DNA of 5,178 bases from an uncultured Prevotella sp. GTDB lineage: Bacteria; Bacteroidota; Bacteroidia; Bacteroidales; Bacteroidaceae. The notes under the pieces were generated by a model. That model was given only the letters and a program-made list of their open reading frames with translations. It did no database searches and was not told the DNA's origin. This document shows, piece after piece, positions 1 to 5,178 of this stretch. Both the position numbers and the translations under genes were made by a program. Position 1 is the first letter of the stretch; the number at the start of each line of letters is the position of its first letter. The stretch is taken from contig CALZMK010000151.1 of NCBI GenBank assembly GCA_945788545.1, positions 1 to 5,178 of the forward strand, in the 5' to 3' direction.

Positions 1-766
1 TGAGCACTTCGAGCTGAAGGTCCTTGCCCACGATGATACCATAGGAGCGGAGGATGGATTCGATGGTTTTGCGGGCAAGTTCGGGATGGTTGTTTTCCTC
101 ACTCAGATGGCAGAGCCACACATTCTTGAGCCGCTCACTCATGTTCTCGGCAAGGGCAATGCCGCAGGCCCTGTTGCTCAGATGACCCGTCGGTTTGTTG
201 ATCCTCGTCTTGAGATGTTCGGGATAAGGTCCGTTCTTGAGCATCTCCTCGTCGTGGTTGGCCTCGATGACGAGATAGTCGGCATTGGCGATATGCGGTT
301 TCATCTCGTCGGTAATCTCCCCGGCATCGGTGACGATACAGAATGTCATCCCGTTGTGCTCTATCTCATATCCCACGTTGTCGGCACTGTCGTGAGGCAC
401 ACCGAAGGGGGTGACCTTGAATTCGCCCACCTCATAGGTGACACCCTTCTCGACAACACGCTTGAGGTCGGCACTCACCTTGCGCTTGACGCAATAGTTG
501 CGCTCTATGCCTTGGTGCACCTCAGAGGTGGTAAATACGGGGATATTGTAGTCGTGACTGATGCTGCCAACGCATTTCACATGGTCGGCATGGTCGTGGG
601 TGATGAGTATGTTGTGCACCAACGACATGTTGATGCCATAGTCGCGGAAATACTTCTTCATAGTGCGTATTCCAACGCCGGCATCAATGAGGAGTCCATC
701 GGTGTCGGTATATAGGTAGTAGCTGTTGCCGCTACTGCCGCTACCAAATGATATAAATCTCAGCAT
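1..766 (-). CDS. yycJ: MBL-fold metallo-hydrolase, YycJ/WalJ type (3' end cut by window edge)
   Basis: Reading the minus strand from the ATG at 766 gives 255 residues with no stop before the window edge; the family is usually about 265 residues, so only a short C-terminal tail is missing. The N-terminus has the SGSSGN signature (residues 9-14) followed by LIDAG (26-30). The metal-binding motif THDHADH supplies H57, H59, D61 and H62; H125, D147 (VTDAG) and H220 (CHLSEENN) are the likely remaining ligands. The segments EANHDEEML (168-176) and GHLSN (194-198) are typical of the YycJ/WalJ branch rather than of glyoxalase II or RNase J. The predicted role is a cytoplasmic two-metal hydrolase. Relatives have been linked to cell-wall and DNA-repair phenotypes in Firmicutes and some show exonuclease activity, but the substrate here is unknown. 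The gene starts 27 bp after tamL on the same strand, which suggests co-transcription. The symbol is by family resemblance only. Confidence 0.9.
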   Translation of the reverse strand, partial: MLRFISFGSGSSGNSYYLYTDTDGLLIDAGVGIRTMKKYFRDYGINMSLVHNILITHDHADHVKCVGSISHDYNIPVFTTSEVHQGIERNYCVKRKVSADLKRVVEKGVTYEVGEFKVTPFGVPHDSADNVGYEIEHNGMTFCIVTDAGEITDEMKPHIANADYLVIEANHDEEMLKNGPYPEHLKTRINKPTGHLSNRACGIALAENMSERLKNVWLCHLSEENNHPELARKTIESILRSYGIIVGKDLQLEVL

Positions 767-793
767 ATATATTTAATTTTTTATTCTTCATTC
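767..793 (-). other. AT-rich intra-operon spacer before the hydrolase gene
   Basis: These 27 bp separate the TGA of tamL from the ATG of the hydrolase. On the minus strand the spacer is almost all A and T, with an A-run and an ATATAT stretch directly before the start codon. There is no Shine-Dalgarno match. Low-structure A-rich leaders of this kind are usual in Bacteroidetes, where ribosomes rely little on Shine-Dalgarno pairing. I see no hairpin followed by a T-run, so read-through from tamL is likely. Confidence 0.55.
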
Positions 794-3016
794 TCAGAAC
801 GGCAATCCCACGGCGAAGTGGAAGGTGAGGTCGCGACTCATACGGGGATGCACCAGGGGATAATGGGTGGTGCCCTGTTCCTTGTAGGCTGGGTTGACGG
901 CCTTCATACCGAAGTCGAAGCGCAGGATGAAGAAATCGAAGTTGAGACGAAGTCCCAATCCATACGCCACGGCAATCTCCTTGAGGAATCGGTCGAACCG
1001 AAACTGTCCGCCGGGCTGGTCGGTATAGTTGCGCAGTGTCCAGATGTTTCCCGCATCGACAAACAGTGCGCCGGTGAATTTCCAAAACAGTCGGGCCCTG
1101 TACTCCATGTTCAGGTCGAGCTTCATGTCGCCAGTCTGGTTGATGAAGTCGATCTTACCGTCCTTACCGGCAAAGCTGCCCGGACCGAGCCCTCTGACCG
1201 ACCAACCTCGCACACTATTTGCTCCGCCCGAGAAATAGCGCTTCTCGAAGGGGAGGATGGTGCTGTTGCCATAGGGATAGGCAATACCGAGTCCGGCGTG
1301 GAAGACGAGTTGGTTGTCGTAGTCAAACCGTATGTACTTGGTGTATTCCATGTCGGCCTTGACATATTGCGCATAGGCAATGTCGAATATCTTGGTGTAT
1401 CCGTCTTCCTTCTCGCCCACACTGAAGGTGTTGGCGAAGAGGTCGAGCAGGTTGCCCGCAGTCTCCACGGCGAGTCGGATGGCATGACTGCCGTTGTTGT
1501 ATGCCCATCCGAATCCCAACTTCATGATGAAGAGGTTCTCGTAGTTGTATCTGAGGATGGCATTGCGGTTGGTGTCGTCCTCGAGATAGTCGTGGCGGAA
1601 CGTGTCGGATATCCACGGCATGAACACGTAGTTGAGGTCGAGCAGGTCGAGCCAATAGCGGTCGTGGTGGTTGGTGTAGTTCCACTTATACTTCCACGCC
1701 AGCGAGAGCACTCGGCGGTGATATTCGGGGCGGTTCTGAAGGTCGTACATCAGCGACAGCTCCGACGATGACTGCGTGCTCTTGATGAAGGGCATGGCGA
1801 TGAAGGGCGCGATAAACCGCGGGAATTGCAGTTTGGTCTCGACGGTGTATTCGAGGAAGTCCTCATTGCTGTATCCCTCCAGTCCCTTGATATTCTCGTA
1901 GGCTCCACGCAGTTCAAGACTGAGCAATTCGCTGCCCCTGAACACATTGCGGTGCTGATAGGTGAGCGATGCTGCCGCACCTAAGTCGCCTGCGGTGTTG
2001 GTGCCCTCGGGTTGGAAACTGATAGAGTGCGGCTGGTTGGAGGTGAGCTGGATATTGCAGTCGAGCGCCTTGGCAGCCTCATCCTCGGCAAAGGAGATAT
2101 TGGTGTATTTCACCGCCTGCAGGCGTCCAAACCGGTTGTAGGTTGTCTGCAAGTCCTTGGCGGAATAGGGTCGGCCGGGGGTTATGAAGGTGTTGTTCCT
2201 GAGCACCGTCGGGCGCAGGTGTATCCTCTCGTCGTCGGGGTCGCCACTCATATAGTTTACGCTCCTCACCATATACACGGGATGCGCCCCGATGCTGTCC
2301 CGGCTCACGGGATAGGGATGGACGACGAGGGTGAGATCCACCTTGGGCACTCCAGCCACGGTGTCGGCCCTAAAGGTGATGTAGTCCTTGTTGAATCGGT
2401 AGTATCCCCTGTTGACGAGGAAGTCGGTGATACGCTTGCGCTCGCCGTCGAGATTACCTACGTCGAATCGCCCACCCCTCTTGAGACTGCCTCCGCCTAT
2501 CATGCGCGCCTTGCGCAACAGCGAGTCGATGGCGGCATCGCGTATGTCGTAATCCACATTATTCACCGTATATGCCACTCCGGGATGGAGCACGTAGGTG
2601 GCATCCACCACCTTATGGCGCTTCTGGGTGAGATACATCTCCACCGTACCTCCGAGATAACCCTCATTGCGCATGAGTGCGGCAAGGTCGTTGCAGCTCT
2701 GACGCGCCTTGAGCGTGTCGAACACCACGGGTGCCTCGCCCATCGACTGCAATGTGCGGTTGAGCCATTTGGTGGTGTCGCGACCGGCAAGCGAGTAGAT
2801 GCCCAATGGCACCTTCCATGCCGAAAACCAGCGCTGGTTGCCCCTCTGACGCACATACGACTTATACTTCGCCGTGTTGACATCGGGATAGCCCTCGTCC
2901 TTCTTCACCTCCACCTTGTTGAGCATATTATCCCCGTCGGCAACGAATTTCGTTGTCGAACACGAGGCGAGCAACACACCCGCCAACAGCATTTTTATGT
3001 ATCTTTTAATGCACAT
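794..3016 (-). CDS. tamL: Lipidated BamA/TamA-family outer membrane protein (TamL type)
   Basis: This is a 740-residue Omp85-superfamily protein, normal for Bacteroidetes TamL-like proteins. Residues 1-19 form a lipoprotein signal: K4, R5 and K8, a hydrophobic core, and the lipobox LASC with acylated C19. The ATG at 3016 is preferred over M9 because it supplies the charged n-region. Residues about 24-335 are the periplasmic POTRA-like part, with repeated alpha/beta segments such as LAALMRNEGYLGGTVEM and ITDFLVNRGYYRF. Residues about 340-740 form the beta-barrel, probably 16 strands as in the family. The loop-6 motif VRGW (602-605) is followed by VRGLGPG (607-613). The protein ends FHFAVGLPF, with the terminal aromatic expected of an outer membrane beta-signal. 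Omp85 proteins insert or translocate proteins at the outer membrane; the lipid anchor on the POTRA side is the hallmark of TamL. After C19 comes STTKF, with no acidic surface-export signal, so the anchor probably sits in the inner leaflet. A TamB partner gene is not visible here. Client proteins are unknown. Confidence 0.9.
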   Translation of the reverse strand: MCIKRYIKMLLAGVLLASCSTTKFVADGDNMLNKVEVKKDEGYPDVNTAKYKSYVRQRGNQRWFSAWKVPLGIYSLAGRDTTKWLNRTLQSMGEAPVVFDTLKARQSCNDLAALMRNEGYLGGTVEMYLTQKRHKVVDATYVLHPGVAYTVNNVDYDIRDAAIDSLLRKARMIGGGSLKRGGRFDVGNLDGERKRITDFLVNRGYYRFNKDYITFRADTVAGVPKVDLTLVVHPYPVSRDSIGAHPVYMVRSVNYMSGDPDDERIHLRPTVLRNNTFITPGRPYSAKDLQTTYNRFGRLQAVKYTNISFAEDEAAKALDCNIQLTSNQPHSISFQPEGTNTAGDLGAAASLTYQHRNVFRGSELLSLELRGAYENIKGLEGYSNEDFLEYTVETKLQFPRFIAPFIAMPFIKSTQSSSELSLMYDLQNRPEYHRRVLSLAWKYKWNYTNHHDRYWLDLLDLNYVFMPWISDTFRHDYLEDDTNRNAILRYNYENLFIMKLGFGWAYNNGSHAIRLAVETAGNLLDLFANTFSVGEKEDGYTKIFDIAYAQYVKADMEYTKYIRFDYDNQLVFHAGLGIAYPYGNSTILPFEKRYFSGGANSVRGWSVRGLGPGSFAGKDGKIDFINQTGDMKLDLNMEYRARLFWKFTGALFVDAGNIWTLRNYTDQPGGQFRFDRFLKEIAVAYGLGLRLNFDFFILRFDFGMKAVNPAYKEQGTTHYPLVHPRMSRDLTFHFAVGLPF

Positions 3017-3017
3017 T

Positions 3018-3027
3018 ATTTCGAAAT
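3018..3027. promoter_or_regulatory. 10-bp perfect palindrome ATTTCGAAAT before tamL
   Basis: ATTTCGAAAT reads the same on both strands and ends two bases before the tamL ATG. It starts 6 bp beyond the minus-strand -7 element, so it covers the likely tamL transcription start. Such a site could bind a small dimeric regulator, or it could be chance in AT-rich DNA. No regulator is identified, and a 5-bp arm is too short to be a terminator. Confidence 0.3.
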
Positions 3028-3030
3028 CGC

Positions 3031-3061
3031 TTGCAAAGTTAAAACTTTATTTGTAACTTTG
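3031..3061 (+). promoter_or_regulatory. Bacteroidetes-type promoter for the RNA methyltransferase gene
   Basis: TTG at 3031-3033 (-33 element, consensus TTTG) is followed after 20 bp by TAACTTTG at 3054-3061, a full match to the -7 consensus TAnnTTTG of the primary Bacteroidetes sigma factor. Element spacing is within the usual 19-21 bp. Transcription would begin a few bases after 3061, giving a leader of about 30 nt to the ATG at 3100. No transcript data are available, so this is a consensus match only. Confidence 0.7.
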
Positions 3062-3062
3062 C
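3033..3062. repeat. 9-bp inverted repeat linking two divergent -7 elements
   Basis: GCAAAGTTA at 3033-3041 is the exact reverse complement of TAACTTTGC at 3054-3062, with a 12-bp spacer. Each arm contains a TAACTTTG -7 element, one per strand, facing away from each other. A third AACTTT at 3043-3048 lies inside the spacer, 12 bp from the one at 3055-3060, and forms a tighter inverted repeat with AAAGTT at 3035-3040. The symmetry may simply come from two promoters with the same consensus, or it may be a shared operator. Confidence 0.6.
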
Positions 3063-3069
3063 TGCAAAA
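3034..3069 (-). promoter_or_regulatory. Bacteroidetes-type promoter for tamL and the hydrolase gene
   Basis: On the minus strand TAACTTTG (3041 down to 3034) matches the -7 consensus exactly. The nearest TTTG for a -33 element lies at 3068-3065, 23 bp upstream, which is longer than the usual 19-21 bp, so this promoter looks weaker than its plus-strand partner or uses the -7 element mainly. Transcription would start around 3028-3024, leaving a leader of only about 10 nt before the tamL ATG. It overlaps the plus-strand promoter almost completely. Confidence 0.55.
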
Positions 3070-3099
3070 TTGCGAACTAATTATATATTTTTACGAAAA

Positions 3100-3843
3100 A
3101 TGATTGGAAAAAACACTATAAAATGGGTTCATTCGCTCGAGATGAAGAAAAACCGCAAGCGAGAAGGCCTCTTTGTGGCCGAAGGACCGAAGGTGGTGGG
3201 CGACCTCTTGTCGCGCTTCAGATTGCACTCCGTTTTTGCCACCGACGAATGGACGGGGGGCGACAGTATTGGGGCGGACGTGAGAGTGGAGAGAGTGGAT
3301 GACGACACACTGCGCCGACTGAGTTTCCTGCAACACCCGCAACAGGTGGTGGCTGTGATGGAGATGAACAAGGAGGAGAAGGTGGAGGTGGACGCCGACC
3401 GACTCACCATCATGCTCGACGGAGTGCAGGACCCCGGCAATCTTGGCACGATAATAAGGATTGCCGACTGGTTTGGCATCGACTCGATAATATGCTCGCC
3501 CGACACTGCCGACGCCTATAATCCCAAGGTGGTGCAGGCCACGATGGGCAGTCTGGGACGCGTGAGTGTCACCTATTCCCCACTCGTTCCCCTACTCTCT
3601 TCGCTGCCCGCCGACATGCCTATCTACGGCACACTGCTCGACGGCAAGGACATATATCAGAAGGAACTCACGCGCCACGGGGTGATCATCATGGGCAACG
3701 AGGGCAACGGCATCAGCGAGGAGGTGAGGGCCATGGTTACCCATCCGCTGCTCATCCCGCGATTTCGCCAGGGCGAGAGTGCCGAAAGCCTGAATGTGGC
3801 TGTTGCCACTGCCATCACTTGTTCGGAGTTCTGCCGTAGATAA
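3100..3843 (+). CDS. TrmH/SpoU-family RNA 2'-O-methyltransferase
   Basis: This 247-residue protein is expected to transfer a methyl group from S-adenosylmethionine to a ribose 2'-OH in rRNA or tRNA. Residues 1 to about 95 resemble the SpoU substrate-binding domain (HSLEMKKNRKREGLFVAEG near 11-29). Residues about 103-245 are the SPOUT trefoil-knot domain: motif 1 DPGNLGTIIRIA with N114 and the catalytic-type R120; motif 2 IIMGNEGNGIS with E201; and motif 3 SLNVAVATAI (230-239), which forms the knot and cofactor pocket. The length is normal for the family. The ATG at 3100 is chosen. An in-frame TTG at 3070 sits almost on the predicted transcription start and adds ten residues outside the family pattern. 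The start is preceded by an A-rich stretch without Shine-Dalgarno. The gene is divergent from tamL and overlaps the downstream permease gene tail-to-tail. Whether it modifies 23S rRNA (RlmB-like) or tRNA cannot be told from sequence alone. Confidence 0.93.
   Translation: MIGKNTIKWVHSLEMKKNRKREGLFVAEGPKVVGDLLSRFRLHSVFATDEWTGGDSIGADVRVERVDDDTLRRLSFLQHPQQVVAVMEMNKEEKVEVDADRLTIMLDGVQDPGNLGTIIRIADWFGIDSIICSPDTADAYNPKVVQATMGSLGRVSVTYSPLVPLLSSLPADMPIYGTLLDGKDIYQKELTRHGVIIMGNEGNGISEEVRAMVTHPLLIPRFRQGESAESLNVAVATAITCSEFCRR
3815..3843. other. 29-bp tail-to-tail overlap of methyltransferase and permease genes
   Basis: The methyltransferase stop TAA is at 3841-3843, while the opposing permease stop (TGA on the minus strand) is at 3817-3815. 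The last nine or so codons of each gene therefore share DNA. Both C-terminal tails are short polar ends outside the core domains. I see no hairpin with a T-run in or near the overlap, so where either transcript ends is unclear and antisense overlap of the two mRNAs is likely. Confidence 0.85.
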
Positions 3844-4912
3844 TGCAGGTGGTGATGAAATAGAACACTGCCTGCACCCACAGCACCACTATGCAGGGCA
3901 ATATCTCACTCGCCGTGGCGCCCATCTCACTGATACGCACAAAACCCTGAATACCGAAGGTGGAGGGGAAAAGCCACGACACCGACTGCCACCACCACGA
4001 GATATTGCTTTGGGGCCACGAGAGTCCCGAGATAAACAGCAGGGGCACCGAGGCGAACACGATGATGAGGATCACGTTCTCGCGGTATCTCACCACACTC
4101 GTCACTGTCATCGCAAAGAAGATGCAGGCAATGATGAACGGAAGGAGCAACGCCACCATATCCCATGGGCGCGCTATCTGAACAAAACTGAACAGGCGGG
4201 GCACGACACACGTGAGATAGGCTGCCACAACTGCGTATATCAGAAAATACGCCATTGCCTTACTCAACACCACGCTGAGGAAGGTGTCGCCGGGAGAGGA
4301 GGGAGTCCAGAGGCGTCGTCCCTCGTTGCGCTCGCGTTGCGTACCGGTGATCATACCGATGCCAAGGGCAAGTGTCTGTTGGATAATCAGCATGAGCACT
4401 GCGGGCAGGATAAACGTGCCGTAGCCTTGGGCGGGATTGAACATCGCCACCTCGTCGAAGGCCTCGCCCTTACTCTTCATCTGCAGGTCGGCATTCATGT
4501 CGCTCGTCACCGACATGGCAGTAACATATATCGCCTTGTATGCCAGCAGCAGACTCATGTCGCAATACACGCTCACTGTGGCTTGCTCGCGTCGGTTTAT
4601 CTTCTTGTCGAAATCCGAGGGGATATAGACAATTCCAAAGGCATCTTGCGTAGCCATCGCCTTGCGGGCCTCGTCGAGGTTATTGGCATAGCCCGCCACT
4701 CTCACGTCGGGCGAGGCGTCCATCTTCCTTGCCAACGTGCGACTTGCCTTGGAGTGGCAGTCATCCACCACAACGACGGGCACGTCCCTCACCGTCTCGT
4801 TGTTGTATATCCACGAGTAGAGCAAGGGATAAACCAATGGCACGAGGATGAAGAATATCAGCACTCCCTCATCCTTCACTACAGTCCTTAATTCGCGCAA
4901 TAAACTTCTCAT
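3815..4912 (-). CDS. ABC-2 type transporter permease (complete)
   Basis: This 365-residue inner-membrane protein fits the ABC-2 permease family of the YhhJ/YbhR type, used in drug or small-molecule export. The first helix is at about 16-36, followed by a long extracytoplasmic domain (about 38-165), then five more helices near 166-188, 213-236, 250-272, 279-297 and 337-358. Six helices around a large first loop is the usual plan. Between helices 5 and 6, SGLSWP (295-300), LFPSTFGIQGF (314-324) and RISEMGA (326-332) match the conserved ABC-2 C-terminal signature. No ATP-binding motifs are present, so an ATPase must come from elsewhere. The start codon lies in a heptamer repeat 23 bp after the stop of another permease, so the two genes form an operon and the proteins may make a heterodimer. 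In Bacteroidetes such pairs usually follow TolC and HlyD-type genes; these would lie beyond 5178. The transported substrate is unknown. Confidence 0.9.
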   Translation of the reverse strand: MRSLLRELRTVVKDEGVLIFFILVPLVYPLLYSWIYNNETVRDVPVVVVDDCHSKASRTLARKMDASPDVRVAGYANNLDEARKAMATQDAFGIVYIPSDFDKKINRREQATVSVYCDMSLLLAYKAIYVTAMSVTSDMNADLQMKSKGEAFDEVAMFNPAQGYGTFILPAVLMLIIQQTLALGIGMITGTQRERNEGRRLWTPSSPGDTFLSVVLSKAMAYFLIYAVVAAYLTCVVPRLFSFVQIARPWDMVALLLPFIIACIFFAMTVTSVVRYRENVILIIVFASVPLLFISGLSWPQSNISWWWQSVSWLFPSTFGIQGFVRISEMGATASEILPCIVVLWVQAVFYFITTCIIYGRTPNK

Positions 4913-4942
4913 CCCTAATTCCTAATTCCTAATCCCTAATCC
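4908..4942 (-). repeat. Five-unit heptamer tandem repeat across the permease-permease junction
   Basis: On the minus strand the units are GGATTAG (4942-4936), GGATTAG (4935-4929), GAATTAG (4928-4922), GAATTAG (4921-4915) and a diverged GGATGAG (4914-4908). The first unit contains the TAG stop of the upstream permease, and the last contains the ATG start of the downstream permease. The array fills the whole gap between the genes. Each unit junction creates an AGG-type sequence that can resemble a Shine-Dalgarno site. Gain or loss of a unit would change the spacing by 7 bp without altering either protein. Confidence 0.9.
4920..4923 (-). promoter_or_regulatory. Shine-Dalgarno-like AGGA made by the heptamer repeat
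   Basis: On the minus strand AGGA at 4923-4920 spans the junction of repeat units three and four and lies 7 nt before the permease ATG, an ideal spacing for ribosome binding. An AGGG at the next junction touches the ATG and is too close. Bacteroidetes generally make little use of Shine-Dalgarno pairing, so this match may be a by-product of the repeat rather than a functional site. Confidence 0.35.
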
Positions 4943-5178
4943 ATATAAACAAACTGCGTCATCGCCTTTTTGAGTCGTCCTAAGAGCGGCAGGGGCAGAA
5001 GGACGAATGCCAACAGGCACACAAGATGAATCCAACAGAAAGAGAGCGGATAGCCGCTGAAGACTGACGTCTGATAGACGACAAAATAATGGCGCAAGGG
5101 GAAGAGCCACGCAAGAGACTCGAGAGCGGAATCCATAGCCATCACGGGGAATGCCGTTCCCACCATCGAGAAACTGAG
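4936..5178 (-). CDS. Second ABC-2 type transporter permease (C-terminal end only)
   Basis: The reading frame is open from the right edge and ends at TAG 4938-4936, giving the last 80 residues. An internal ATG at 5166 is not the real start, because codons for LSFS precede it in frame. The fragment has the ABC-2 C-terminal signature: GTAFPVMAM followed by LAWLFPLRHYF and YQTSVFSGYP, then one long hydrophobic helix (about 48-65 of the fragment) and a basic tail GRLKKAM. This lines up with SGLSWP, LFPSTFGIQGF and the last helix of the complete permease downstream, so the two are paralogues, but with clearly different sequence. The LFPLRHYF form is closer to the common ABC-2 pattern. The pair probably forms one exporter. 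Its N-terminus, promoter and any ATPase, periplasmic adaptor or TolC partner lie outside this window. Confidence 0.85.
   Translation of the reverse strand, partial: LSFSMVGTAFPVMAMDSALESLAWLFPLRHYFVVYQTSVFSGYPLSFCWIHLVCLLAFVLLPLPLLGRLKKAMTQFVYMD

Noticed and set aside
86..715. Plus-strand open frame of 209 codons at the left edge.
   Set aside because: The opposite strand encodes a hydrolase with a full metal-binding motif set across the same stretch, which fully explains the DNA.
767..793. Possible terminator between tamL and the hydrolase gene because of the T/A-rich run.
   Set aside because: There is no stem-forming inverted repeat next to the run, so it reads as an ordinary AT-rich operon spacer.
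818..1771. Plus-strand open frame of 317 codons opposite the tamL barrel.
   Set aside because: It is an antisense shadow rich in Val and Glu from the reverse of barrel codons, with no motif, promoter or start context.
3070..3099. TTG at 3070 as an upstream start for the RNA methyltransferase.
   Set aside because: It lies within about 10 bp of the -7 element, at or near the predicted transcription start, and adds ten residues not expected in the family. The ATG at 3100 has a better context.
2012..3103. Plus-strand open frame of 363 codons opposite the first half of tamL.
   Set aside because: It is an antisense shadow arising because tamL rarely uses codons whose complement is a stop. It runs across the divergent promoter, and its product has no family pattern.
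3794..4891. Plus-strand open frame of 365 codons, the same length as the permease gene opposite it.
   Set aside because: It is the antisense shadow of the permease. Its translation is rich in His, Arg and Gly with no membrane segments or known motif, and it has no independent promoter. The equal length is coincidence.
4908..4942. Telomere-like or CRISPR-like repeat.
   Set aside because: The units are only 7 bp with no spacers, and the array lies inside an operon between two coding regions.

Overview
This 5.2 kb window looks like chromosomal backbone DNA from a Bacteroidales bacterium, possibly Prevotella-like. The evidence is an AT-rich intergenic spacer with Bacteroidetes-type -7 elements (TAnnTTTG), A-rich rather than Shine-Dalgarno-led start regions, and a BamA/TamA-type outer membrane protein carrying a lipoprotein signal, a form typical of Bacteroidetes. 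The coding DNA is fairly GC-rich and the spacers are AT-rich. The genus is an inference.

Layout from left to right: (1) Positions 1-766, minus strand, hold a metallo-beta-lactamase-fold hydrolase of the YycJ/WalJ type, whose 3' end is cut by the window edge. (2) Positions 794-3016, minus strand, hold a 740-residue lipidated Omp85 protein (TamL type) that lies 27 bp upstream of the hydrolase gene and is probably co-transcribed with it. (3) Positions 3017-3099 are a compact divergent promoter region with two identical TAACTTTG elements arranged as an inverted repeat. (4) Positions 3100-3843, plus strand, hold a TrmH/SpoU-family RNA 2'-O-methyltransferase. (5) Positions 3815-4912, minus strand, hold a complete ABC-2 type permease whose 3' end overlaps the methyltransferase gene tail-to-tail by 29 bp. 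(6) Positions 4936-5178, minus strand, hold the C-terminal end of a second ABC-2 permease that continues off the right edge. A 7-bp tandem repeat joins the two permease genes and contains both the stop codon of the first and the start codon of the second.

The genes fall into three transcription units. The tamL-hydrolase pair reads left and the methyltransferase gene reads right; both start from the shared promoter region. The two permeases read left and are probably the end of an exporter operon whose promoter and other components lie beyond position 5178. Coding density is very high, and the only stretch without a gene longer than 30 bp is the 83-bp divergent promoter region.

I found no RNA genes, CRISPR array, insertion sequence, phage gene or defence system. 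The protein families are ordinary. The unusual parts are small: the heptamer array across a gene junction, the symmetrical divergent promoters, and the tail-to-tail overlap.
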